Shown here piece after piece: positions 8,261-17,254 of a stretch of DNA of 64,000 nucleotides (position 1 is the stretch's first letter; each line of letters starts with the position of its first letter). Origin of the DNA: Litchfieldella rifensis (GTDB taxonomy: Bacteria > Pseudomonadota > Gammaproteobacteria > Pseudomonadales > Halomonadaceae); the NCBI RefSeq assembly GCF_042646605.1, contig NZ_JBHRUG010000026.1, positions 1 to 64,000 of the forward strand, read 5' to 3'. A program made the position numbers and the translations under genes. The notes below the pieces were generated by a model, which made no database searches, was not told the origin of the DNA, and was given only the letters and a program-made list of their open reading frames with translations.

Positions 8261-8667
8261 CGCCCGACCTCGGCCTGTTCGGACAGATGCTCCTGCAAGG
8301 CCTGACGCAATTCGCCGGTGATCGGGGTCGCTTGCTTGCGCTGATGGTCGAAATGGACCATTACCGTGTTGCCTTGTGCCGCCAGGCGGCCGGCTTGCCA
8401 GGCCTGCTGGGTCACGGTGAACGAGCTATTGCCCAAGTGGCTGAGAAAGGTGCGGATTTCCACTTCTTGGCCATAGAACAGCTCGGCGTGGAACTCGACA
8501 TCGAAACGCGCCAGGATCAGGCGCCACTTGTGCGGATCCAGGTCCGGCGTGAATAGGCGGAACAAGTCGGTGCGGCCCTGCTCGAACCAGACCGGCAGGC
8601 GCGTATTGTTGATATGGCCCAGCGCGTCGGTGTCGGAGAATGCGGGGTCCAGGGTGCGTATGAACAT
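8257..8667 (-). CDS. Acyl-CoA thioesterase (4HBT hot-dog fold)
   Basis: 136 residues. The N-terminal FSDTDALGHINN (10-21) is the 4-hydroxybenzoyl-CoA thioesterase signature (catalytic Asp, here Asp12 or Asp14, and GHINN), followed by FEQGR with Glu29. Such enzymes hydrolyse acyl-CoA thioesters; the chain length preferred cannot be read. First gene of a probable thioesterase-ybaK-unknown-DUF501 operon on the minus strand. Confidence 0.88.
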   Translation of the reverse strand: MFIRTLDPAFSDTDALGHINNTRLPVWFEQGRTDLFRLFTPDLDPHKWRLILARFDVEFHAELFYGQEVEIRTFLSHLGNSSFTVTQQAWQAGRLAAQGNTVMVHFDHQRKQATPITGELRQALQEHLSEQAEVGR

Positions 8668-8702
8668 GCGCCGTTTCCTTGCGGTTGGCCTCTCGGAATG
8701 GG

Positions 8703-9128
8703 TCAGATGAGGCGTTGGTTCCGGGCGTCGGCCCAGGCCTCGTTGAGGGCCTCGCCCAGCACGTCGCTCAGGTGCGCGGGTAACGAGGCCTCGGCTTCGT
8801 CAATGCTCTCGAAACGGCGGTTGCGCAGCCAGCAGTAGGCCCAGGCGCAGGCTTCCAGCTCGTCGCGAGGCACTGGGCGTGCCGGTACCTGCATCAGCAG
8901 AAACGTGGCCGCGCGCGCCGCCCACAGCGGAGGCTGCATGTCACCGCTCCAGGCCTGTAGCGTGGCGCCGTCGGGAGTGTCCTCGGGTTCGCCGAGCTTG
9001 GCGACCCGGGCTGTATCGGCGAGGATCATCGCCAGACGCTCGGGGTCGGCCTGGCCGATCATCAGCCAGTGACCGACCAGACGCGAGGTGCCGCGCATGG
9101 CCTTGGCATAGAAGGGGCTTTCAGGCAT
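8703..9128 (-). CDS. Hypothetical protein, family not recognised
   Basis: 141 residues from the ATG at 9128. GAGG lies about 13 nt upstream of that ATG and better spaced for an in-frame TTG two codons earlier, so the start may be the TTG. An all-helical soluble protein with Trp-rich segments (HWLMIGQADPERLAMIL, ACAWAYCWLRNRRFESIDEAEASLPAHL). No signal peptide or known motif. Composition matches the surrounding chromosome. It is divergent from the MalY-type lyase gene, sharing a 50-nt upstream region, and is 35 nt upstream of the thioesterase gene. Confidence 0.6.
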   Translation of the reverse strand: MPESPFYAKAMRGTSRLVGHWLMIGQADPERLAMILADTARVAKLGEPEDTPDGATLQAWSGDMQPPLWAARAATFLLMQVPARPVPRDELEACAWAYCWLRNRRFESIDEAEASLPAHLSDVLGEALNEAWADARNQRLI

Positions 9129-9178
9129 GTTCAAAACGTTTCCTCGGATTACCATCGGATTGTCATACAGGAGGCGCT

Positions 9179-10345
9179 ATGCGCTTCGATTTTGCCACGC
9201 CCGTCGATCGACGCCACCCCAAACCGCACGCCTGGCCATCACAGAAATGGCACCACTACGCGGAGGATGTCCTGCCGTTGTGGGTCGCCGATATGGACTT
9301 CCACTCGCCGCCGGCAGTGATCGAGGCACTGCGCGCCCGCGTCGACCATGGCGTGTTCGGCTATGGCCTGGTACCGGACAGTCTACGCCAAACCTTGTGT
9401 GCCTGGAGTGCCGAGCATTATGGCTGGGAGATCGCGCCGGAGTGGCAGCTCTGGCTGCCCGGCGTGGTGCCGGCCCTGCACGTGGCCAGCCTGGCGCTCA
9501 CCGAGCCGGGGGACGGGGTACTGACCCTGACACCGATCTATCCACCGTTTCTCAAGGTTGCCAGCCGTACCGGGCGCCTGAGTCAGACGGCGCCGCTGGG
9601 TGAGCCCCTGGCGCCGGGCGAGCCCTGGCGGCTCGATCTTGACGCCCTGGAAGCCGCCATCACGCCCGAGACGCGCCTGCTGCTCTGGTGCCATCCGCAC
9701 AACCCGACCGGCCGGGTCTGGCACGAGCAGGAGCTGGCCGGCCTGGCGGCGCTGGTCGAGCGTCATGACCTGCTGATCGTCTCGGATGAGCTGCATTGCG
9801 ACCTGCTGCTCGATGCGAAAGCGCGTCATCGGCCCCTGGCGGCGTTGTTTCCCGAGCTGGTCAAGCGGGTCGTCACCCTGTGGGCCCCGTCGAAGACCTT
9901 CAACCTTGCCGGCTTGACCTGTGCCTGTGCGGTGATCGAGGACCCCGAGTTGCGTCGGCGCTTCGCGGCGCAGTGTCGTGGCCTGCAGCCGGATGCCAAC
10001 GTCATGGGGCTGACCGCCGCCGAGGCGGCCTACGCCCATGGGGACTCATGGCGCCGGGCACTGCTCGAGGTCCTGGGTGAACATCGAGCGCGACTGGTCG
10101 CGCAGGTGGCGAACTGGCCGGGGGTCGCCATGACCCCGCCAGCATCCACTTATCTGGCCTGGCTGGACCTGCGTCAGGCCGGCCTGGGTGACAACCCGCA
10201 GCAAGCCCTGCTGGAGCGAGCCCGAGTGGCATTGTCCGATGGCGCCGCCTTCGGCTGGCCGGGTTTCGCCCGGCTCAATTTCGGTACCACTGCCGTACAA
10301 CTTGACGAGGCGCTGCGGCGTCTCGATACGGTGCTGGGGCGTTGA
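9179..10345 (+). CDS. MalY/PatB-type PLP-dependent C-S lyase
   Basis: 388 residues from the ATG at 9179 (CAGGAGG at 5 nt). Fold-type I aminotransferase-like enzyme: HNPTGR with Asn175, VSDELHCD with Asp203 (pyridine nitrogen contact) and WAPSKTFNLAG with the Schiff-base Lys239. The N-terminal LPLWVADMDF and the GVFGYG segment are typical of the MalY/PatB branch (cystathionine beta-lyase activity) rather than ordinary transaminases. It likely releases thiols from cystathionine or cysteine conjugates. The maltose-regulon role of E. coli MalY should not be assumed. Confidence 0.9.
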   Translation: MRFDFATPVDRRHPKPHAWPSQKWHHYAEDVLPLWVADMDFHSPPAVIEALRARVDHGVFGYGLVPDSLRQTLCAWSAEHYGWEIAPEWQLWLPGVVPALHVASLALTEPGDGVLTLTPIYPPFLKVASRTGRLSQTAPLGEPLAPGEPWRLDLDALEAAITPETRLLLWCHPHNPTGRVWHEQELAGLAALVERHDLLIVSDELHCDLLLDAKARHRPLAALFPELVKRVVTLWAPSKTFNLAGLTCACAVIEDPELRRRFAAQCRGLQPDANVMGLTAAEAAYAHGDSWRRALLEVLGEHRARLVAQVANWPGVAMTPPASTYLAWLDLRQAGLGDNPQQALLERARVALSDGAAFGWPGFARLNFGTTAVQLDEALRRLDTVLGR

Positions 10346-10364
10346 TCTCCCGCTACCGCCCCGC

Positions 10365-11297
10365 TCAGTACAGCAAGGCGAACAGCTTGCGTCGATAGGT
10401 TACCGTCAGCGGATGGTCGGCGCCGAGCGCATCGAAGACCCGCAACAGGGTCTTGCGCGCGGCGTCGTCGCCATAACTGCGGTCCGCTTTCATCAGCGCC
10501 AGCAACTCGTCCAAGCCAGTCTCGTAGTCGCCGTCGGCCACCCGGCGCAAGGCGCGCTTGAAGCGGGCTTCGCTGTCGTCGCGCCCTTCCAGGTCGGCGA
10601 GTTCGTCCTGACTGGGAGCCTCCTCGCCGAACTCCAGGCGTGCCCGTACGCCGCGAGCTCGAGGAGCATCACGGTGCTCCGGGGGCAGGTTGTCGAGAAT
10701 GGCGCGAGCGTCGACGGCATTGCCTTCGGCGAGCACCGCGCTGGCGAGGTCGATCTGATAGTCGTAGTGCTCGGGGTTGTCCTGCACCAGTTGCTGGTAG
10801 ATCTCCCGGGCGGTCGTGGCATCGCCGGCAGCGAGTGCCGCCTGGGCCTGCTCCTCGGGACTTTCTGGAGCATCCGCGGGTGGCTGGATATATTGTGAGA
10901 GCCACTCGCGAATTTGCTTCTCGGGCAGGGCCCCCTGGAATTGGTCGTATAACTGCCCCTGCATGATCAACTTGACGTCGGGGACCGAACGAATGCCGAG
11001 CTGAGCGGCGATCTGCTGGTGCTCCTCGATGTTGAGCTTGGCCAGCACGAAAGCGCCGGCATATTCGCGGGCCAGCTTTTCCAGCACCGGCGTCAGGCTC
11101 TTGCAGGGTTCGCACCACGGAGCCCAGCAGTCGAGCAGCACCGGCGTACGCATCGAACCTTCCAGTACCACCTGCTGGAAGTTGCTCATGTCGACATCGA
11201 CGATATAGCTTGCCGGGTCAGCGCCGGTGGGCGCGGAGGAAGGAGTGCTATCGGGTGCCGTCAATGGCTCGCCACTGTGTGGATCGACGATCTGCAT
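10365..11297 (-). CDS. cnoX: Thioredoxin-TPR co-chaperone CnoX (YbbN)
   Basis: 310 residues: an N-terminal thioredoxin domain (about 31-140) with a complete WCEPC site (Cys62, Cys65), then a TPR-like helical region. CnoX binds unfolded and oxidised clients and passes them to GroEL or DnaK. E. coli YbbN lacks the first cysteine (SxxC), whereas here both are present, so redox activity is plausible. It is convergent with the MalY-type gene (19-nt gap). Confidence 0.9.
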   Translation of the reverse strand: MQIVDPHSGEPLTAPDSTPSSAPTGADPASYIVDVDMSNFQQVVLEGSMRTPVLLDCWAPWCEPCKSLTPVLEKLAREYAGAFVLAKLNIEEHQQIAAQLGIRSVPDVKLIMQGQLYDQFQGALPEKQIREWLSQYIQPPADAPESPEEQAQAALAAGDATTAREIYQQLVQDNPEHYDYQIDLASAVLAEGNAVDARAILDNLPPEHRDAPRARGVRARLEFGEEAPSQDELADLEGRDDSEARFKRALRRVADGDYETGLDELLALMKADRSYGDDAARKTLLRVFDALGADHPLTVTYRRKLFALLY

Positions 11298-11438
11298 AAG
11301 AAAATAACCCTGAAAATGGTGGAATTTACCCTTGAGATGCGGGTGATGAGCGTGTGATTCAAGCCCTTCATATAAGCATCTCTATGATGGTGGCAATGGG
11401 CAAGCCCTTGCGGCGATAAGGCGTGGGAGACAAACAGG

Positions 11439-12209
11439 ATGAGACAGGTCGTGCATGGGCTGGCCTTGACCATACTTGGGCTAGCGCTGATTCTGGCTGG
11501 CCCCATGTTGATGCTGGCCAGTCAGCGTATCGACCTGGACACGCCCTGGCACAGCGCCGAGCGCACGCCGGCGGGGCTGGCGCCGCCGGCACGGGAGACG
11601 ACGGAAGCGGTGGTGCAGGTATACGCCGCCAGAGCGTTCAACTGGCGTGGTGCCTTCAGTGTGCATACCTGGATTGCCACCAAGGAGGAGGGAGCCCCAA
11701 CCTATCGTACCTATCAGGTAATGAGCTGGCGGCGGCCGACGGTCGTCATTCGGATCGATGCGCCGGATCGCGCCTGGTACGGCAGCTCGCCCGCGCTGCT
11801 GGCCGATTACCGAGGCGACCGTGCCGCCGCCCTGATCCCCATGATCGACGCCGCCGTGGCCGACTATCCCGCGCATGATCGCTACCGTGTCTGGCCGGGC
11901 CCCAACAGCAACTCTTTCGTCGCCTGGGTGGTGCGGCAGGTGCCCGGATTGGAAGTGCCGTTACCCAGCACGGCGATCGGCAAGGATTACCTGTTCGGCG
12001 AGGTATTCGCGCCCGCGCCCAGCGGCACCGGCTACCAGTTCACTCTGGGGGGCGTGCTCGGCATCCTGCTCGCTGTCGAGGAGGGGCTGGAGATCAATGT
12101 GCTGGGGCTGAACCTGGGCATCGATGGGGTGCGACCGGCGCTCAAGCTGCCAGGGATCGGTCGTGTGGGCATGTCGGCCCCCATCAAGGGGAGGGAGGAT
12201 GGGTTGTGA
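11439..12209 (+). CDS. DUF3750 domain membrane-anchored protein
   Basis: 256 residues with an N-terminal membrane segment (about 7-30). The remainder is periplasmic or extracytoplasmic and matches the DUF3750 pattern: FNWRGAFSVHTWIATKE, YQVMSWRRPTVVIRIDAPD, and YRVWPGPNSNSFVAWVVRQVPGL. The function is unknown. The WPGPNSN segment, with conserved Trp, Asn and Ser, could be a binding or catalytic loop, but that is speculation. GGGAGA precedes the ATG by 8 nt. Confidence 0.82.
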   Translation: MRQVVHGLALTILGLALILAGPMLMLASQRIDLDTPWHSAERTPAGLAPPARETTEAVVQVYAARAFNWRGAFSVHTWIATKEEGAPTYRTYQVMSWRRPTVVIRIDAPDRAWYGSSPALLADYRGDRAAALIPMIDAAVADYPAHDRYRVWPGPNSNSFVAWVVRQVPGLEVPLPSTAIGKDYLFGEVFAPAPSGTGYQFTLGGVLGILLAVEEGLEINVLGLNLGIDGVRPALKLPGIGRVGMSAPIKGREDGL

Positions 12210-12244
12210 AAAGCCGAGCCCGACGAGCGACCGTCACCACAACG

Positions 12245-12277
12245 AAAAAAGCCAGCACCCTGGGTCAGGTACTGGCT
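12245..12277 (-). terminator. Intrinsic terminator of the initiator tRNA gene
   Basis: Read on the minus strand: AGCCAGTACC, an 8-nt loop, GGTGCTGGCT (10 bp with one G-T pair), then TTTTTT. It starts 11 nt past the tRNA 3' end. Confidence 0.9.
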
Positions 12278-12288
12278 TCCTCTATGTT

Positions 12289-12365
<77 letters not shown>

Positions 12366-12378
12366 TCAACAGGAACGT

Positions 12379-12406
12379 ATTCTACGCTTTTTTTGCGATG
12401 CGTCAA
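12379..12406 (-). promoter_or_regulatory. Sigma-70 promoter of the initiator tRNA gene
   Basis: On the minus strand TTGACG (12406-12401), a 16-nt spacer, and TAGAAT (12384-12379) lie just upstream of the tRNA; transcription would begin near 12372. Both hexamers are close to consensus, as expected for a strongly expressed stable RNA. Confidence 0.85.
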
Positions 12407-12552
12407 GGGTTGGTTCAACGCTCGTATCATTGGCGCCAAAGCAGCCATACTATGCTTCGGATGTCACGACGTTGTCATCCACCAACTCGAGACTGGTCAC
12501 GCCAATTCGTATCACCAGTCGAACAAGTGTCATGAATCAGGGAGATAAAAAA

Positions 12553-13299
12553 ATGGCCAATACAGCACCCGTAGCGTGGGTAACCGGCGGCACCGGTGGG
12601 ATCGGCACAGCGATCTGCCGAGCGCTGGCCAAGGAGGGCTACCAAGTGGTGGCGGGATACAACAATCCCGACAAGGCCAAGTCCTGGTTGGAGCAACAAC
12701 GTGCCGACGGCTATGACAATATCGCCCTGTCCGGTATCGACCTGACCGACTACAGTGCCTGTGAGGCGGGCGTTCGCGAAATTCGCGAGACCCATGGACC
12801 GATCAGTGTGCTGGTCAACTGCGCCGGGATCACTCGGGACGGTACCCTCAAGAAAATGACCCCCGAACAATGGAAGGAAGTGATCGATACCAACCTGAAC
12901 AGTGTCTTCAATACGTGCCGCAGCGTGATCGAGGATATGCTCGAGGCGGGCTATGGGCGTATCGTCAACATCTCATCGATCAACGGCCGCAAGGGACAGT
13001 TCGGTCAGGTCAATTATGCTGCGGCCAAGGCCGGGATGCATGGTTTGACCATGTCGCTGGCTCAGGAGACCGCCACCAAGGGCATCACCGTCAATACCCT
13101 CTCGCCGGGGTATATCGCCACTGACATGATCATGAAGATTCCCGAAAAGGTTCGTGAAGCGATACGCGAGGCGATTCCCGTCAAGCGTTACGGCACCCCC
13201 GAGGAGATCGCCCGGGCCGTGGTGTTCCTGGCAGACCGGGAGTCCGGCTTCATCACCGGCGCCAACCTGGATATCAATGGCGGACAGTTCATGGGGTGA
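12553..13299 (+). CDS. phaB: Acetoacetyl-CoA reductase
   Basis: 248 residues from the ATG at 12553 (GGGAGA 7 nt upstream; the in-frame ATG at 12532 is a weaker choice). A short-chain dehydrogenase: TGGTGGIG cofactor loop (11-18), NCAG (89-92), catalytic Ser142, Tyr155 and Lys159. The NSVFNTCRSV, SSINGRKGQFGQVNYAAAKAG and GYIATDM segments are those of PhaB/PhbB, which reduces acetoacetyl-CoA to (R)-3-hydroxybutyryl-CoA with NADPH for polyhydroxybutyrate synthesis. No phaA or phaC lies nearby, so the PHB genes are dispersed. Confidence 0.92.
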   Translation: MANTAPVAWVTGGTGGIGTAICRALAKEGYQVVAGYNNPDKAKSWLEQQRADGYDNIALSGIDLTDYSACEAGVREIRETHGPISVLVNCAGITRDGTLKKMTPEQWKEVIDTNLNSVFNTCRSVIEDMLEAGYGRIVNISSINGRKGQFGQVNYAAAKAGMHGLTMSLAQETATKGITVNTLSPGYIATDMIMKIPEKVREAIREAIPVKRYGTPEEIARAVVFLADRESGFITGANLDINGGQFMG

Positions 13300-13347
13300 T
13301 GCCCCCGGAGGTGGACGATCGCCCGCGGTGATTCCGTGGGCCAGGTA

Positions 13348-13373
13348 AGACGCGAGGCTCAGGTCTCGCGTCT
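13348..13373. terminator. Hairpin between convergent phaB and DUF349 genes
   Basis: AGACGCGAG and CTCGCGTCT form a perfect 9-bp stem with an 8-nt loop in the 93-nt gap between the two convergent stop codons. There is no clear T-run on either side, so it may only slow transcription or protect 3' ends. Confidence 0.45.
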
Positions 13374-13392
13374 CGCATGTCGGGGGCCACGG

Positions 13393-16170
13393 TCACTGGG
13401 ATGACTGGTGCAACAACTTCGACAGCAGGGTATCCAACTCGCCGGCTTCCCTGGACCAGAGCGATTCGCTGACCGGCCCGGTAGCGAAGATTTCCCGCAA
13501 CACGTCATGCAGCTCCTCGGCCCGGGTCAGCTCACGCCCCAGCCCATTGTTCAAGCGCTCGACCTGAATCGCCAGGCGCAAGGCATCGTCCTGAGGGCTG
13601 ATCCGATCGCCCGCCAGCAAGGCGAGGTGTACCCGCAGTCGGGTCAGCGCTTCCTCGACCTCCAACTCAGGGGGTGGGTGGTGACGGGCAGCGTTGCGAT
13701 GCTGATGGGCCTGCATCATGTCACCGTCCAGGGTATTGTCGCCGTCGACGTCGATGGCCTCTTCTCCCGCCAAGGTGGCCGCGTCGGCTGCCAGGTGGGC
13801 GCTGAGCAGCGGCTGCAGGGCCTGCCAGCGCTCGACCTCCTCGCTGACGGCCAGACGCATCAGGCGCTCACGCCGGGCGCGCAGAATGCCGGACCAGCGG
13901 CGGTGCATACCTTCACTGCGGCGCCCCGGTGGCAATGGTTCCAGGGCTTCGGCCTCGGCGATGGCCTGGTCGAGCACTGGCGCTTCCCGGCTGGTGTCGG
14001 GGTGCCAGGCGTCGAGGCGGTCGATCAAGGCCTGCATGGCATCGAGCCGTGCCTTGGCGCGCTCGGCGCGATTGTCGCGTTCGGCTTCCCGACTGGCGAA
14101 GATGGCGTCGCAGATGTCACGAAACTCCCGCCACAAGGCCTGCTCCTCTCCCTTGGGGGCACGACCCAGTTCGCGCCAGTGGCGTTGCAGTGTCTTGGCC
14201 TGTTCGGCGCACTGAACGGCGGACTGTGACGATGCCTGGAGCGCCCTGGCCCGCTCGATCAGCTCTCGCTTGGCATCGGCGATTTCCTGGGCGCGGCGGT
14301 CGATCAGTGCCTGCAGGTCGTGGCGTATGCGGCCAAAACGCCGTCCTATGGCTTCGGCGTGATCGCGGGGCACCGGCGAATGCCGACGCCATTGCTCACG
14401 GGCACGGTCGCGGATGTCGCGCAGGGCATCGGGGTCGGCGGAGGGATCGGGATGTTCCAGCAGCGCTTCGAGCTGCTCGCATAGCGCCTGGCGGGCCTCG
14501 AGGTTGAGCGCGCGTTGGCGATTCAGTGCTTCGCGCCAGGGGGTCAGTCGCTCGTGGATGCGATCGGAAGCGGCGCGGAACCGAGAGGACAGTTCACGGT
14601 CGGCGGCGGCATCGCCGAGCTCCCTCCACTCCTTGACCAGCTGTCGGTGACGGCGGTCAAGCTCGGCATCGACGATACTGTCGTCGTCGGCAAGCTCGGC
14701 AATGGCCTGGCATAGCTGGTCGCGCTTGGGGCCCGCGACGAAGCCGCGCCAGTCGCGCAGCTCGGCGAGTTGCGCGCCCAGGCGCTTGAGGGTTCCCAAG
14801 TGGGGGCGCAGGCGTGATCCGGGCAAGTGCTCGGTACGATGGCGCAGGCTCTGGTGCAGGCGGCTGGCCCCCTTGAAGGCGCCTCGCTGCAACAGGCGCT
14901 CGAGTTCCCGCAGGTCATGCTCGAAGGCCTCCAGCCGCTCGTCATGGCTGGGGGGCTCGGAGGCGGTGTCCTGTTCCAACTGGCGCCGGGCGCGTTCGAG
15001 AAGTGCCGTGGGTGGCAGCCATTCGGGCCACGCGCAATCATCGAGCAGGGTGGCGAGACGGGGGCGGTCGTTGTCGTCCAGGGCCTGTTCCAGTGCCGCA
15101 GCATGTTGGCCCAATCGTTCCCAGGCCTGGCCGAGGCGCTCGTACTCGTCGAGGGCGGCATCGTAGCGTTGGCGCAGTGCGTCATCGGGCGAATGGTGGT
15201 CGGAGAGCGTTTGCCAGCGGCTGGCCAGCAGGCGCTTCTGCGCCCGCAGGCTGTCGATGTCCTGGGCGCTGAGACGTTCTCCCAGGCGTAGCCCGTGCAG
15301 TGACTCTTCGAGGGCTTCAACCAGTGCCTGGCGCGTCTGGGCGGCATCCTCTCGCTGCCGATCGGCGGCCTCGTGGACGTGCAACTGAGCATCATGATCG
15401 GTGATCGTCTTGCGGCAGCGCAGACAGGCGTCCTGGTAGCGGCGTTCCTGCTCGGTGCTCGGCAGGTTCTTGAGAGCCTCCCATTCCCGTTGCAGATGGC
15501 GATAGCGTCCGGCATACAAGGGTTCCCAGGCATGCTGGCCATGCTGTTCGAGAGCTTGCAGGATACGCTCGCGTTCGGCATGGGCCGCCGCCACTTGGGC
15601 CGCATCGGCTCGCTGTTGATTGAGCCGCTCGCGAGCCAGGCGGGTGACGTGCTTGTCGCGCTTGGCATGGCGCATCAGGCGGACGAGTCCTTCCTCGCTC
15701 TGTACTCGGGTCGCGGCGGCATGACGTACCGCGGCAATGCCGTTCTCGCAGGCTTGGTGGATCAGTACGTCCTCGTCGGTAAGGCGCTCCAGGGCGGTCA
15801 GGCGCAATTGCTGATTGTCGCCCTGCATGGCGATGTCCGCCAGCAGCGCCTCGTCGTCGAGGCGTTCCACCAAGGCCAGTCTCTCGTGCAAGGCGATGCC
15901 GGTTTCGCGCCCCACCAGGAGAGCGACGAGGCGTAAGCGCAGCTGGGGAGAGTCGGCGCCATTCGCCAGCAGGGCCAGCAACTGAGCGGGGTCGTTCAAT
16001 TTTGCCAAGGCATTCAGGCGCACCTCAGCGTCGTCGTCGACGCAGAGTTGTTCGAGCGCGTGTCGATCCTCTGCGCGCGCGGGATCCAGTCGCGCCACGG
16101 CTTGCACCCGGATGTGGGCGTCCGAGTGCTGCCAGCGGGGGCTGAACAAGCGATGAAACCATCCAGACAT
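13393..16170 (-). CDS. DUF349 multi-repeat protein
   Basis: 925 residues from the ATG at 16170 (AGGATC at 8 nt). The N-terminal 150 residues look like HEAT-type helical repeats (AVARLDPARAEDRHALEQLC, EVRLNALAKL). The rest is charged helix with repeated DUF349 units, each about 70 residues and centred on patterns such as W..L.......Q..LW..F....D. It probably forms coiled coils. DUF349 proteins are widespread in proteobacteria; the biochemical role is not known. It is oriented divergently from minC with a 279-nt gap. Confidence 0.82.
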   Translation of the reverse strand: MSGWFHRLFSPRWQHSDAHIRVQAVARLDPARAEDRHALEQLCVDDDAEVRLNALAKLNDPAQLLALLANGADSPQLRLRLVALLVGRETGIALHERLALVERLDDEALLADIAMQGDNQQLRLTALERLTDEDVLIHQACENGIAAVRHAAATRVQSEEGLVRLMRHAKRDKHVTRLARERLNQQRADAAQVAAAHAERERILQALEQHGQHAWEPLYAGRYRHLQREWEALKNLPSTEQERRYQDACLRCRKTITDHDAQLHVHEAADRQREDAAQTRQALVEALEESLHGLRLGERLSAQDIDSLRAQKRLLASRWQTLSDHHSPDDALRQRYDAALDEYERLGQAWERLGQHAAALEQALDDNDRPRLATLLDDCAWPEWLPPTALLERARRQLEQDTASEPPSHDERLEAFEHDLRELERLLQRGAFKGASRLHQSLRHRTEHLPGSRLRPHLGTLKRLGAQLAELRDWRGFVAGPKRDQLCQAIAELADDDSIVDAELDRRHRQLVKEWRELGDAAADRELSSRFRAASDRIHERLTPWREALNRQRALNLEARQALCEQLEALLEHPDPSADPDALRDIRDRAREQWRRHSPVPRDHAEAIGRRFGRIRHDLQALIDRRAQEIADAKRELIERARALQASSQSAVQCAEQAKTLQRHWRELGRAPKGEEQALWREFRDICDAIFASREAERDNRAERAKARLDAMQALIDRLDAWHPDTSREAPVLDQAIAEAEALEPLPPGRRSEGMHRRWSGILRARRERLMRLAVSEEVERWQALQPLLSAHLAADAATLAGEEAIDVDGDNTLDGDMMQAHQHRNAARHHPPPELEVEEALTRLRVHLALLAGDRISPQDDALRLAIQVERLNNGLGRELTRAEELHDVLREIFATGPVSESLWSREAGELDTLLSKLLHQSSQ

Positions 16171-16449
16171 GAACGATCCTGACATAGTGGCGCGCATCCC
16201 TATGGTGACTGGCGAAAACGAGAGGTGCACGGACGACCGGCACTGGCGCCATAAAAAGGTTGGACAACGAACGAGCCAGTGTTATCTAAGCATGTGATGA
16301 GATCGTGGAAAAGCCTGACCGCCGTCGATGACATCCACGATGTTGCTTTCTGGAGACACTGACAGCGGCGCAAGCTGGCCTTATGATCAGTTGCAGTCGC
16401 GAGACGTGTCGCTTAGCTTTACTCTCATCACCTGACGTGGAGTCCGGCA

Positions 16450-17193
16450 ATGAGTCTTAATGTGGACAGGGCAAGCATGGCATTTTCCTTCAAGGGTGGC
16501 ATGCTGCCCATGACGGTCATGGAACTGACTAGCGCCGATCCCGAGCGGGTTCGCGAGCAACTGGCCGGCAAACTGAGTCAGGCCCCCGCCTTCTTTCAGC
16601 ATACCCCTGTGGTACTCAGCGTGGAAAAGCTCGATGAGCCCCACCTGGCGTTGGAGCGTATCTGTGCGGTATGCCGTGCGCACAAGTTGCTGCCGGTGGC
16701 GGTGCGCGGTGGCTCGGATCCGGTCAAGCAGTCGGCTTGGGCATTGGGGCTTGGCTGGTTTCCTCCGCAGGAGATCAAGCCGCGCAACCTGGAAAGCGTG
16801 GCCGCGGCAAGCGAAGCTCCCAGCGATGCTGGCTGCGACGAGGTAGCACCGACCAGTGTTGCCAGTGGTGGCCGCATTCATCGTGGCACGGTGCGCTCTG
16901 GCCAGCAGGTCAGTGCCCCCGACGGCGACCTGGTGGTCATCGGGGCAGTCAATGCCGGTGCCGAGGTGTTGGCAGGCGGCAGCGTGCATGTCTATGGCGC
17001 GTTGCGTGGTCGTGCGCTGGCGGGTATCCACGGCGATCATCAGGCCGGCATCTTCTGCCGTGAGCTGCATGCCGAGCTGCTCTCGGTGGCCGGTAATTAC
17101 AAGCGTCTGGAAGACATCGATCCGCGTCTGCTGGGATCCTCGGTGCAGGTACAATTGAGCGATGATCAGTTGACCATTGCCTCTCTTGCCTGA
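16450..17193 (+). CDS. minC: Septum site-determining protein MinC
   Basis: 247 residues. The N-terminal domain (about 10-100), which antagonises FtsZ polymers, is joined by a linker (about 112-135) to the C-terminal beta-helix dimer and MinD-binding domain (about 138-247), seen as IHRGTVRSGQQ (the RSGQ motif that contacts MinD), DGDLVVIGAVNAGAEV and GGSVHVYGALRGRALAG. First gene of minCDE; a 61-nt gap separates it from minD. Confidence 0.96.
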   Translation: MSLNVDRASMAFSFKGGMLPMTVMELTSADPERVREQLAGKLSQAPAFFQHTPVVLSVEKLDEPHLALERICAVCRAHKLLPVAVRGGSDPVKQSAWALGLGWFPPQEIKPRNLESVAAASEAPSDAGCDEVAPTSVASGGRIHRGTVRSGQQVSAPDGDLVVIGAVNAGAEVLAGGSVHVYGALRGRALAGIHGDHQAGIFCRELHAELLSVAGNYKRLEDIDPRLLGSSVQVQLSDDQLTIASLA

Positions 17194-17254
17194 TCCCGGG
17201 GCCCGCGTGACGCCTCACTCAGTACCCTATCCCACTAGCAACAGGAAGCTTATC

